Assembly (NCBI GenBank): GCA_910586745.1 | Contig: CAJUJZ010000139.1 | Location: 1-5,752 of the forward strand | Direction: 5' to 3' | Origin: an uncultured Mucispirillum sp. | Lineage (GTDB): Bacteria; Chrysiogenota; Deferribacteres; Deferribacterales; Mucispirillaceae | Length of the DNA stretch: 5,752 nt | In this document: piece by piece, positions 1-5,073 of the stretch | Layout: every line of letters begins with the position of its first letter | How positions within the stretch are numbered: the stretch's first letter is position 1 | Position numbers and translations under genes: made by a program | Notes under the pieces: generated by a model | Database searches by the model: none | The model's input: only the letters and a program-made list of their open reading frames with translations | What the model was told of the DNA's origin: nothing

Positions 1-543
1 TTTTATTTGCAAATATTCTTCATACGGCTGTTTAATATATTCTATCTCTTTGATTACATTATCTATATAATTTATTAAGTTTTCATCACTGCTGGCATTA
101 TGCGAAATAGACTTCTCTATATTTTCTATTGTATAAAGATTTGATAAAATATCAGATTTATTTTCTACTTTTTGCTCTATAAAATTAATAACTAAATCAT
201 CAGCATCTTCAAATTTATTACTAATAGTAAAATAAGTAAACCCTCTGTTTTTAAATAAACCGTGTAATTTTTCCTGCTGTTTTTCTGTAAAAGATTTTAT
301 ATCTATAATCTCATCAAATAATCTTTTTGCAAGTTTTTCCCGCTGATATCCTGCTGTTATATGCCTTTTTAACCTTCTACCTGCTTTTGAATAATTTATG
401 CTGTTTTGTGGTAAACTTATACAGACTGCTGATTTATCTTTAATATCATATTTATCTTCACTGCTTTTTTCCAAACAAGCATAGTAAATACCATTATAAT
501 TCATACCCATATCAATATTTATTGATAATATTTTTTCTTCCAT
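1..543 (-). CDS. cas9: Cas9-like RNA-guided nuclease, type II-B-like, N-terminal part (truncated by window edge)
   Basis: This minus-strand frame is open from an ATG at 541-543 to the left edge, giving 181 codons with no stop. The start is set by GGAGGA (549-554) five bases upstream. The protein opens with MEEKILSINIDMGMNYNG, which matches the RuvC-I motif of Cas9 (I-D-x-G-x-x-x-x-G) and puts the catalytic aspartate at residue 11. Residues 56-75 (GRRLKRHITAGYQREKLAKR) resemble the arginine-rich bridge helix, and LFKNRGFTYF at 96-105 resembles a conserved segment that follows it. From memory, the closest resemblance is to Francisella novicida Cas9 (RuvC-I, the RR..R bridge helix, KRLF and LFNRRGFSF), the type II-B or Csx12 branch. 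Cas9 cuts DNA guided by crRNA and tracrRNA; II-B enzymes are long, about 1,400-1,600 residues, so only about one tenth is visible. REC, HNH and the later RuvC motifs, cas1/2/4 and any array would lie to the left. An intact gene cannot be confirmed from here. Confidence 0.8.
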   Translation of the reverse strand, partial: MEEKILSINIDMGMNYNGIYYACLEKSSEDKYDIKDKSAVCISLPQNSINYSKAGRRLKRHITAGYQREKLAKRLFDEIIDIKSFTEKQQEKLHGLFKNRGFTYFTISNKFEDADDLVINFIEQKVENKSDILSNLYTIENIEKSISHNASSDENLINYIDNVIKEIEYIKQPYEEYLQIK

Positions 544-569
544 AAAATTCCTCCATGAAACTAAAAGAC

Positions 570-598
570 ATATAATCACAAATAAATTATATATGCAA
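570..598 (-). promoter_or_regulatory. Candidate sigma-70 promoter of the Cas9-like gene
   Basis: On the minus strand TTGCAT (593-598) is followed after exactly 17 bases by TTATAT (570-575), a moderate match to TTGACA-N17-TATAAT. It would start transcription near 563 and give a leader of about 20 bases containing the GGAGGA site. A perfect minus-strand TATAAT also occurs at 586-591 but lacks a good -35. In DNA this AT-rich such matches are common by chance. Confidence 0.35.
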
Positions 599-652
599 CA
601 TTAGATGCCACTCCACAATTATTTTGTATCATATAATTAGTAAGAAAACTAT

Positions 653-692
653 AAAAAAAGGGTTTAGGCTGGAGGACCTAAACCCCTTTTTT
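653..692. terminator. Strong bidirectional intrinsic terminator
   Basis: GGGTTTAGG (660-668) pairs perfectly with CCTAAACCC (677-685) around an 8-base loop. The stem is flanked by seven A on the left (653-659) and six T on the right (687-692), so both strands read a GC-containing stem followed by a U-run. On the minus strand it could end flagellin readthrough before the Cas9-like gene; on the plus strand it could end a short RNA starting upstream of it. Confidence 0.8.
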
Positions 693-720
693 GTGTATTG
701 GCACTACACTTTTTTGTGAA

Positions 721-753
721 ATATACAAAGCTGTGGAGAGATGCTTTGTATAT
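721..753. repeat. Perfect 11-bp inverted repeat (stem-loop)
   Basis: ATATACAAAGC (721-731) and GCTTTGTATAT (743-753) are exact reverse complements around an 11-base loop. No T-run follows on either strand, so it is not itself a terminator. It may be a domain of a small RNA, a 3' UTR stabilising structure, or a protein-binding palindrome. Confidence 0.7.
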
Positions 754-785
754 CTTTGGATTTTGTAAAATATTTTTTTCAAACT

Positions 786-810
786 ACTTTGCAAAAGCCA
801 AAGTTTTTTT
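786..810 (+). terminator. Plus-strand intrinsic terminator
   Basis: ACTTTG (786-791) pairs with CAAAGT (799-804) around a 7-base loop, and a run of T continues to 810. On the minus strand the stem is not followed by a U-run, so the signal is oriented for a plus-strand transcript although no plus-strand protein gene lies upstream. Confidence 0.5.
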
Positions 811-812
811 AT

Positions 813-840
813 ACTCCCCCTTATAAAAAGGGGGAGTTTT
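813..840 (+). terminator. GC-rich hairpin at the 3' end of flagellin, terminator-like
   Basis: CTCCCCC (814-820) pairs perfectly with GGGGGAG (830-836) around TTATAAAAA, and TTTT follows on the plus strand. It starts a few bases after the flagellin stop codon. Read on the flagellin (minus) strand the stem is followed by TATAAAAAAAC, not a U-run, so it is a poor intrinsic terminator there and may act instead as a 3' end stabilising stem, with termination at 653-692. Confidence 0.55.
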
Positions 841-844
841 ATAA

Positions 845-3130
845 TTATTGTAATAATTGTGCTGCGTAGCTTGGTATTTGGTTAGCTTGTGCAAGCATTG
901 CTGTTGCAGACTGCAGTAATACTTGTTGAGAAGCTAAGTCACTTGATGCTTGAGCCATATCTAAATCTCTTATGCGGCTTTCTGCTGATACCATATTTTC
1001 TCTTGTTGTATTTAAGTTAGTAATTGTGTATTCTAACCTGTTCATTTGAGCACCAGCTGTAGCTCTTGCTTTAGATATTTGTTCAAGTGCCATATCTAAT
1101 TTAGTGATAGCTTTTTGTGCATCATCAAATGTTGCTACATTTATTCCATCAATTCCCATACCTACTGTATCCAATCTGCCTATTGATATATCAATCACTT
1201 GTCCTTCATTTGCACCAACTGCTGCTTTTGTTGCGTTATCTTTAATATGCAGGAATGCAACTTCAGCTCCAAGTTTATCTGTAAATACCATTTTACCATT
1301 TACAAAGTTTACATCTGCTGCTGATTCTGGGTTGATAATTACATCTACACCTTCTATTACATTTCTTAATCTGTTATCTGTAACAATATCTTCTCCAATA
1401 AATGCACCTGTGTGGGCATCTGATACTCTTACATTTAATGCAGAGTCTGCAGCTTCCTGAATTTGAGTAATACCTAATGCTGATAAAACAGCCTCATCAC
1501 CTACAAATGTTAAGTTAGATTTTTCACCAAGCACTGCACTTTGAATTACAAATGTACCTTCTACTGCATGGTGGCCTCCTGTTGGAGTTTCTACAAATTT
1601 AACTAAGTTATTATTAACTGTTGTTGCAGCTGTATTTGTATTGTCTGCACCCATATTTAATTGTTCAACTAAAGCTGCTGTTAATTTATTTTCTAAATCT
1701 GCTATTGTATCACTGCCTTCAAGAGTTACTTTTGCTGTTTTACCATTACCTGCATATATGCTTATCTCTTGAGTATTATCTAAAATCATTCTACCATCAG
1801 AGTTTGTAAACTGTGCAAGCTGAGAAAGTTTAGTATATTTGCTTGCTACATCTCCTTCTCCAAGGATATCTATTGTTCCTGTGCCTAATACTACTTTACC
1901 TCTTTCAAGTGTTATATCCATTTGACCATAGTATACATTACCTGCTTCATCAATTTGTGCTGTATGTATTGTGTGTGTCAATTGTTTATCTTCACTTGTT
2001 GCACCTGCAGTAATATGTAAAGTAGAACCAGTTGAACCTATTTGTATAGACGCTCCACCTGATGCTTCATCTCTTGCACCTGCTACATTGATAAGCATTT
2101 TATCCCCTGCTTCCCAAGTAACATTATTAAATGTTGTGTCACTACTGCTTATCATTACACTATTTGCAATACCAACAAGGTTCTTAAATGATGCTGAAGA
2201 TGTTCCTGCTGCAATACCACCTGCTGCATTAACAGTCGCATTAATCCATTCACTAATTTCACCAGTTTTTGTATTCATTACACGGAATTTAATCTGTGCA
2301 GAATTATTACCAGTTCTTGAGCCTACTGCTTCTATTTCAATAGAATAAGAATTATTGCCTGTTACTGCTGCACTTGCTGTTGCAAAAGCTGATACTTTCA
2401 CACCTGCAAATCCACCTGTTCCACCTGCCAGAGCTGCCTCTGCTGTTGTGGCTGCTGAACCTGTTACTTTAATTTGTGTATTAGTTTCACGAAGCATACC
2501 TTTAATGTTATCAAATTTTGTTATGCTTGTGCCATTTGTATTTATATCATAAGACATTTGACCTTCACCAACTCGCATAATATTTGATTTATATACTGAG
2601 TTTTTACCAGGGTCTACATCATAAGATAATTTGTAGTTGCCTTCCACTGCTGCGCCTTTAATTACTGCTTCAATATCATCTGTAGATGCTGACCATATAG
2701 CTGCTGCATCACCATTTAAAAGTTTTTTAGTGTTAAATTCTGTTGAATTAGAAACTCTGTCTATTTCTTCTTTTAACTGGTCTACTTCAAGCTGTAACAT
2801 TGCACGGTCATTAGTTGTATAAGCTGGATCACCTGCCTGAACTGCAAGCTCTCTTATCCGCTGCACCATAGATGTCATTGAGCCCATCGCTCCTTCTGCT
2901 GTCTGTAACATAGATATTGCATCTTGAGCATTTGTTGCTGCTTTATTTAAACCTGAAATTTGTGCTCTTAATTTTTCAGATACTGCAAGACCTGATGCAT
3001 CATCTGCTGCAGTATTTATTCTCAAACCAGTTGATAATGATTTTATTGTTTTTGCAAGTTTACTATTTACGCTGTTTACGCCGCCTTGTGCGCCGATTGC
3101 TGTTGAGTTGTTAACGATTGAAAGTGCCAT
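845..3130 (-). CDS. fliC: Flagellin, long form with large variable domain
   Basis: This is a complete 761-residue flagellin, the subunit of the flagellar filament exported by the flagellar type III apparatus. The start ATG (3128-3130) has GGAGGA (3136-3141) five bases upstream. Residues 1-140 form the conserved D0/D1 region with the hallmark SLSTGLRINTAADDASGLAV (31-50) and MVQRIRELAVQAG (88-100). The C-terminal D1/D0 region runs from about 650 to 761, with RIRDLDMAQASSDLA (719-733) and the end AQANQIPSYAAQLLQ. Between them lie about 500 residues of variable, surface-exposed sequence rich in A, T, G and N. One part (about 455-492, EISIYAGNGKTAKVTLEGSD then TIADLENKL) resembles flagellin_IN repeats. 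There are no cysteines, as usual for flagellins. Many flagellins have about 280-500 residues, so this is long. The Q-R-I-R-E-L-A-V segment is the type of D1 motif recognised by TLR5 and not the altered form of Campylobacter or Helicobacter. Sigma-28 control is likely. The symbol fliC is generic; fla or hag would do equally well. Confidence 0.97.
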   Translation of the reverse strand: MALSIVNNSTAIGAQGGVNSVNSKLAKTIKSLSTGLRINTAADDASGLAVSEKLRAQISGLNKAATNAQDAISMLQTAEGAMGSMTSMVQRIRELAVQAGDPAYTTNDRAMLQLEVDQLKEEIDRVSNSTEFNTKKLLNGDAAAIWSASTDDIEAVIKGAAVEGNYKLSYDVDPGKNSVYKSNIMRVGEGQMSYDINTNGTSITKFDNIKGMLRETNTQIKVTGSAATTAEAALAGGTGGFAGVKVSAFATASAAVTGNNSYSIEIEAVGSRTGNNSAQIKFRVMNTKTGEISEWINATVNAAGGIAAGTSSASFKNLVGIANSVMISSSDTTFNNVTWEAGDKMLINVAGARDEASGGASIQIGSTGSTLHITAGATSEDKQLTHTIHTAQIDEAGNVYYGQMDITLERGKVVLGTGTIDILGEGDVASKYTKLSQLAQFTNSDGRMILDNTQEISIYAGNGKTAKVTLEGSDTIADLENKLTAALVEQLNMGADNTNTAATTVNNNLVKFVETPTGGHHAVEGTFVIQSAVLGEKSNLTFVGDEAVLSALGITQIQEAADSALNVRVSDAHTGAFIGEDIVTDNRLRNVIEGVDVIINPESAADVNFVNGKMVFTDKLGAEVAFLHIKDNATKAAVGANEGQVIDISIGRLDTVGMGIDGINVATFDDAQKAITKLDMALEQISKARATAGAQMNRLEYTITNLNTTRENMVSAESRIRDLDMAQASSDLASQQVLLQSATAMLAQANQIPSYAAQLLQ

Positions 3131-3135
3131 AATTT

Positions 3136-3178
3136 TCCTCCAGTTTTACTATAAATTATCTCTCCAAATAATTTATAG
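3136..3178 (-). promoter_or_regulatory. Flagellin mRNA leader stem-loop plus Shine-Dalgarno, candidate CsrA control site
   Basis: On the flagellin strand CTATAAATTAT (3168-3178) pairs perfectly with ATAATTTATAG (3149-3159), leaving the 8-base loop TTGGAGAG. Seven bases further on is the ribosome-binding site CTGGAGGA (3136-3143). CsrA binds GGA in hairpin loops and GGA in the Shine-Dalgarno; the flagellin (hag) leader of Bacillus subtilis has this two-site arrangement, controlled with FliW. The structure is visible; CsrA binding is inference. Confidence 0.5.
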
Positions 3179-3219
3179 ATAAGTGTTTTGTGCCTTTAAT
3201 TTTGTTTTTTCTTTTTTTA

Positions 3220-3249
3220 GATGCAATTCTATTGTCAAAATTTTGCATC
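3220..3249. repeat. Inverted repeat straddling the candidate flagellin promoter
   Basis: GATGCAA (3220-3226) and TTGCATC (3243-3249) are exact inverted copies separated by 16 bases. They flank the candidate -10 element at 3229-3236, as an operator would, but no regulator can be named and 7-bp arms can occur by chance. Confidence 0.35.
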
Positions 3250-3255
3250 ATTTTA
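3229..3255 (-). promoter_or_regulatory. Weak candidate sigma-28 promoter proximal to flagellin
   Basis: On the minus strand TAAA (3252-3255), a 15-base spacer, then GACAATAG (3229-3236) has the sigma-28 layout TAAA-N15-GCCGATAA but matches only 5 of 8 -10 bases. It would give a leader of about 90 bases that includes the stem-loop at 3149-3178. A competing site, TAAA (3195-3198) then ATCTATAA (3173-3180) with a 14-base spacer, is equally weak and would start inside that stem-loop. Confidence 0.3.
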
Positions 3256-3384
3256 AAAAGTTAATGTTTTTTGCGGTTATGAATTTTATAATAAGATTGC
3301 AGGCTCTCCACTTCCTTTTTTACGCAATGATATTAGTAAAATATAACCAGAATTATTCGTCCTTGCATAATGCCTTACAGGAAC

Positions 3385-3416
3385 AAAAAAAGCCGATAAG
3401 GATACCCTCATCGGCT
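3385..3416 (-). terminator. Minus-strand intrinsic terminator (copy 1)
   Basis: Read on the minus strand, AGCCGAT (3410-3416) pairs with ATCGGCT (3391-3397), continues through a G-U wobble and AGG/CCT to the loop GTAT, and ends in a run of seven T (3385-3391). On the plus strand the wobble becomes an A-C mismatch and no T-run follows, which fixes the orientation. Confidence 0.75.
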
Positions 3417-3476
3417 CAATTATCTTGATACCTGTTCAGCTTTAATATTAAAAATATATACACTTATTTTTAATAT
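3385..3476 (-). ncRNA. Candidate small RNA unit, downstream copy of a tandem pair
   Basis: On the minus strand this unit starts with a 12-bp perfect stem-loop (ATATTAAAAATA at 3465-3476 pairing with 3445-3456, loop AGTGTATA). After an 11-base linker comes a conserved single-stranded segment beginning AGGTATCAAGATAATTGA (3433-3416 region) and then an intrinsic terminator. The same order, at the same spacing to within one base, occurs in the neighbouring unit 121 bp away. I do not recognise an Rfam family. It could be a small RNA, a processed leader or an attenuator in a long flagellin leader. No separate promoter for this copy is evident. Confidence 0.4.
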
Positions 3477-3505
3477 ACTAAATTTTAATTTTTTAATTAG
3501 GCAAC

Positions 3506-3538
3506 AAAAAAACCCACAAGGATACTTCCTTATGGGCT
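3506..3538 (-). terminator. Minus-strand intrinsic terminator (copy 2)
   Basis: On the minus strand CCCA (3533-3536) pairs with TGGG (3513-3516), then a U-G wobble and AAGGA/TCCTT close a 4-base loop AGTA. Two more pairs, A-U and G-U, extend the outer stem into the run of seven T at 3506-3512. The stem is continuous only in the minus-strand RNA. Confidence 0.75.
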
Positions 3539-3597
3539 CAACTATTTTGATACCTTATTTTAAGTTAAGATATATAATTTCCACTTTATATATCTTA
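3506..3597 (-). ncRNA. Candidate small RNA unit, upstream copy of a tandem pair
   Basis: On the minus strand a 12-bp perfect stem-loop (arms 3586-3597 and 3566-3577, loop AGTGGAAA) is followed by a 10-base linker, the segment AGGTATCAAAATAGTTGA, and an intrinsic terminator. A sigma-28 promoter at 3676-3703 lies upstream in the same direction and would give a transcript of about 160 bases ending here; the promoter at 3770-3796 would give about 255. The loop carries GGA. The family is unknown to me. Confidence 0.45.
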
Positions 3598-3675
3598 TTA
3601 AATTTTTAAATGTGTTTTAGGAACAGCTCCTTGTTTTAAGTAAGCTTTTGTTTCCTAATCTCTCTCACATTTTAC

Positions 3676-3703
3676 TTATCGGATAAGCTTTAAATTTACT
3701 TTA
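3676..3703 (-). promoter_or_regulatory. Sigma-28 (FliA) promoter P1
   Basis: On the minus strand CTAAAG with its TAAA at 3700-3703 is followed after 16 bases by TCCGATAA (3676-3683), a 7 of 8 match to the sigma-28 -10 GCCGATAA. It reads toward the duplicated RNA units and flagellin, with a predicted start near 3669. The spacer is one base longer than the usual 15. Confidence 0.7.
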
Positions 3704-3769
3704 GCATTTTTTTAAAACTTATCATTTTTTTCTTTGGAGCTTTTCTTTTCTCTGCCCCTTGTGTAATAG

Positions 3770-3796
3770 TTATCGGAGATAAATTTCAAGACTTTA
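3770..3796 (-). promoter_or_regulatory. Sigma-28 (FliA) promoter P2
   Basis: On the minus strand TAAAGTCT, its TAAA at 3793-3796, is followed by TCCGATAA at 3770-3777 with the standard 15-base spacing from TAAA. This is a near-consensus TAAAGTTT-N11-GCCGATAA site. The predicted start is near 3763, and the site lies 94 bp upstream of P1. T/A-rich tracts directly upstream (3799-3831) could act as UP-type elements. Confidence 0.75.
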
Positions 3797-3803
3797 GTAT
3801 TTT

Positions 3804-4243
3804 TTTATATTTTTATTAAAAAAATTTATATCATGGCGAGATAATTTTTAATCTAATGATGAGATAAGGAAAAATAAAAATTGTGAAAAAAGTTAAAATC
3901 CAAAAACTATTGCGAAAAATGAGAATAAAAAAAAGTGGTTGTTAAAACTCTTTAAATCAAATACTATTTTTTAGCTAAAAAATAAAATAAAAGAAAAATG
4001 ACATTAAAAATTTTTAAAATACTTATATTAAGAAAATTCGGGGACTTGATGAATAATTATCCTAGAAAATTATTTAATTATAAATCGGCTAATGATGTAT
4101 TTATGATAAGTTGAATGACTACTTAAATTGTTACAATTGTTTTTAGATTTTACCTATTAAATCAGTTCGCTAATCTTTAGAATAAAAATGAAATAGATTT
4201 TACTAATTATTAAAATGATATATATTTTGCTTGTGCCATTATA
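3804..4243. other. Very AT-rich non-coding stretch
   Basis: I see no credible gene here: all frames are short and lack ribosome-binding sites. The plus strand is A-rich with many A and T tracts, suggesting intrinsically curved DNA. It contains a perfect 20-bp palindrome (3965-3984) and a 7-bp AT inverted repeat (4052-4058 with 4068-4074). It separates the sigma-28 region from the secreted-protein gene. Confidence 0.6.
3965..3984. repeat. Perfect 20-bp palindrome
   Basis: The sequence reads TATTTTTTAG then CTAAAAAATA, a perfect palindrome with no spacer. It is A/T-rich, so it is partly expected in this composition. No T-run follows, so it is not a clear terminator; a binding site is possible. 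Confidence 0.5.
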
Positions 4244-4249
4244 TATAAT
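4221..4249 (+). promoter_or_regulatory. Possible promoter of the secreted-protein gene
   Basis: A perfect TATAAT (4244-4249) lies 28 bases before the ATG, which leaves room for a short leader containing GGAGG (4267-4271). The -35 position, TATATT at 4221-4226, is poor, so only the -10 supports this. Confidence 0.3.
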
Positions 4250-4276
4250 ATGATAAAAAAATTAGTGGAGGTCATT

Positions 4277-5073
4277 ATGATAAAAATAAAATTATTTAAA
4301 ATTGCATTGTTTACTATAATTTTAACAATGTTCACATCATTTTTATATGCTGCACCTATGAAAAAAACACCAGCAAAAGAGGGAAATTTTGAAATAATAA
4401 CAGGTATGCGACTTGTTCCACCTATTGATACAAAATTAATGCAGGCCAGCATCATTAAAGCAGCTACAAATTTAGGCTGGATAATAGAAAAAAATGAGGC
4501 AGGAATCATAACTTTAAAATTAGAAAAACCTAGAGCAGAGCATGGTGGGTTATCGTTAAAGTATGTTACACAGCTGATGAATACTGGTATGAATATGTGG
4601 ACAGCTATAATTTAGGTGCAAATCCTGCAAAAAATAAAATACACCGCAACTATACAAACAGATGGATACCAAATTTAGAAAAACATATTTATGCGTTTTA
4701 TACAAATCCAAATGCAAAACCAAGACATACAGTTATTTCTCAAACTAAAATTGCTACAGACTTCACAAATGTTAAAGGAACATCAGTTATTACACCAATT
4801 GATACAACTAAATTCCAAAATGCAGTAGTAAAAGCAGCAACTGATTTAGGCTGGCAGGTTTTAGAAAAGAAAAATGGGGAAATTACTATTAGATATGCTC
4901 GCAGTAACTGGTGGGTAACAACAAAAATCGTATATAGTAAAAATGGTTATAACTATGTATATGTTGACAGCGAAAATTTAAAAGCTGATAAAGAGAAAAA
5001 AGTTATCCATAGAAATTATCTTGGCAGATGGATACCAAATCTTGAAAAAAATATAGCAGTAAACTATTTCTAA
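4277..5073 (+). pseudogene. Predicted secreted two-domain protein of unknown function, frameshifted
   Basis: The ATG at 4277 has GGAGG (4267-4271) five bases upstream and opens a signal peptide (MIKIKLFKIALFTIILTMF, likely cleaved after LYA at residue 25). The frame reaches a stop at 4613-4615 after 112 codons, but homologous sequence continues in another frame to TAA at 5071-5073. Removing one copy of the AGAGC duplication at 4532-4541 restores one frame of 263 residues. The restored product has two repeats of about 95 residues (about 42-140 and 166-263) that share about 46 of 98 aligned residues by hand count. Both contain PIDT, KAAT(N/D)LGW, WWV, YVDS, IHRNY and RWIPNLEK. I do not recognise the family; it resembles small exported proteins of unknown function and is probably periplasmic or surface-located. 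As written, only a truncated first domain would be made. Alternatives are a sequencing error or a rare slippage switch. The GTG at 4597 in the second frame has no ribosome-binding site, so a separate second gene is unlikely. Confidence 0.75.
4532..4541 (+). repeat. 5-bp tandem duplication (AGAGC twice) causing the frameshift
   Basis: AGAGC occurs at 4532-4536 and again at 4537-4541. Deleting one copy joins LEKPRA directly to WWVIVK, which aligns with the ARSNWWVTTK of the second domain. Five bases is not a multiple of three, so the duplication alone explains the loss of frame. Confidence 0.8.

Larger units (their letters stand above)
693..810 (+). ncRNA. Possible small structured RNA between cas9-like gene and flagellin
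   Basis: No reading frame fits here. Read on the plus strand, the stretch contains a perfect 11-bp stem-loop (721-753) and then a terminator-like hairpin with a run of seven T (786-810), the layout of a small RNA. I found no convincing plus promoter. A guide-type RNA (tracrRNA or scaRNA, both known for Francisella II-B loci) is a possibility only because of the neighbouring Cas9-like gene; the CRISPR repeat needed to test an anti-repeat is outside the window. Alternatively these hairpins are the 3' untranslated region of the flagellin mRNA read from the other strand. Confidence 0.25.
3385..3597 (-). repeat. Tandem duplication of an RNA-like unit, period about 121 bp
   Basis: Copies at 3385-3476 and 3506-3597 share an 11-12 bp stem-loop with an 8-base loop, the AGGTATCAARATARTTGAG segment, the terminator stem and the trailing TTTTTTTGTT. 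The first hairpins lie 121 bp apart and the AGGTATC boxes 122 bp apart. The hairpin arms differ in sequence between copies but stay perfectly paired, and the terminator stem has a G-C to C-G swap, so structure appears to be conserved. Confidence 0.7.

Noticed and set aside
555..560. TGAAAC-type motif (GTTTCA on the minus strand) just upstream of the Cas9-like gene, as found at the end of some II-B CRISPR repeats
   Set aside because: Only six bases match, there is a single copy, and such a match is expected by chance.
698..716. TGGCAC-type sigma-54 promoter on the plus strand
   Set aside because: The -24-like TGGCAC is present, but the -12 GC is replaced by TT at the required spacing.
1104..3114. 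Several open plus-strand frames inside flagellin (for example 1104-1460, 1971-2348, 2355-2552)
   Set aside because: They are shadows of the flagellin codons: low-complexity products, no ribosome-binding sites, no promoter context.
3183..3428. Plus-strand 81-codon frame upstream of flagellin
   Set aside because: GTG start without a ribosome-binding site, and it runs through the candidate promoter and the copy-1 terminator; the product is Phe-rich as expected of translated AT-rich DNA.
3715..3741. Tiny minus-strand ORF of about nine codons between P2 and P1
   Set aside because: No Shine-Dalgarno and a length within chance expectation.
4082..4103. Possible third sigma-28 site (GCCGATTT on the minus strand)
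   Set aside because: No TAAA at 15-16 bases; the nearest TAAA is only 10 bases away.
4210..4509. Minus-strand 99-codon frame opposite the secreted-protein gene
   Set aside because: It is antisense to a gene supported by a signal peptide, ribosome-binding site and internal domain repeat.
4597..5073. Second frame of the secreted protein as an independent gene
   Set aside because: It starts at a GTG in the middle of a repeat domain, without a ribosome-binding site; the frame and homology continue upstream to the AGAGC duplication.
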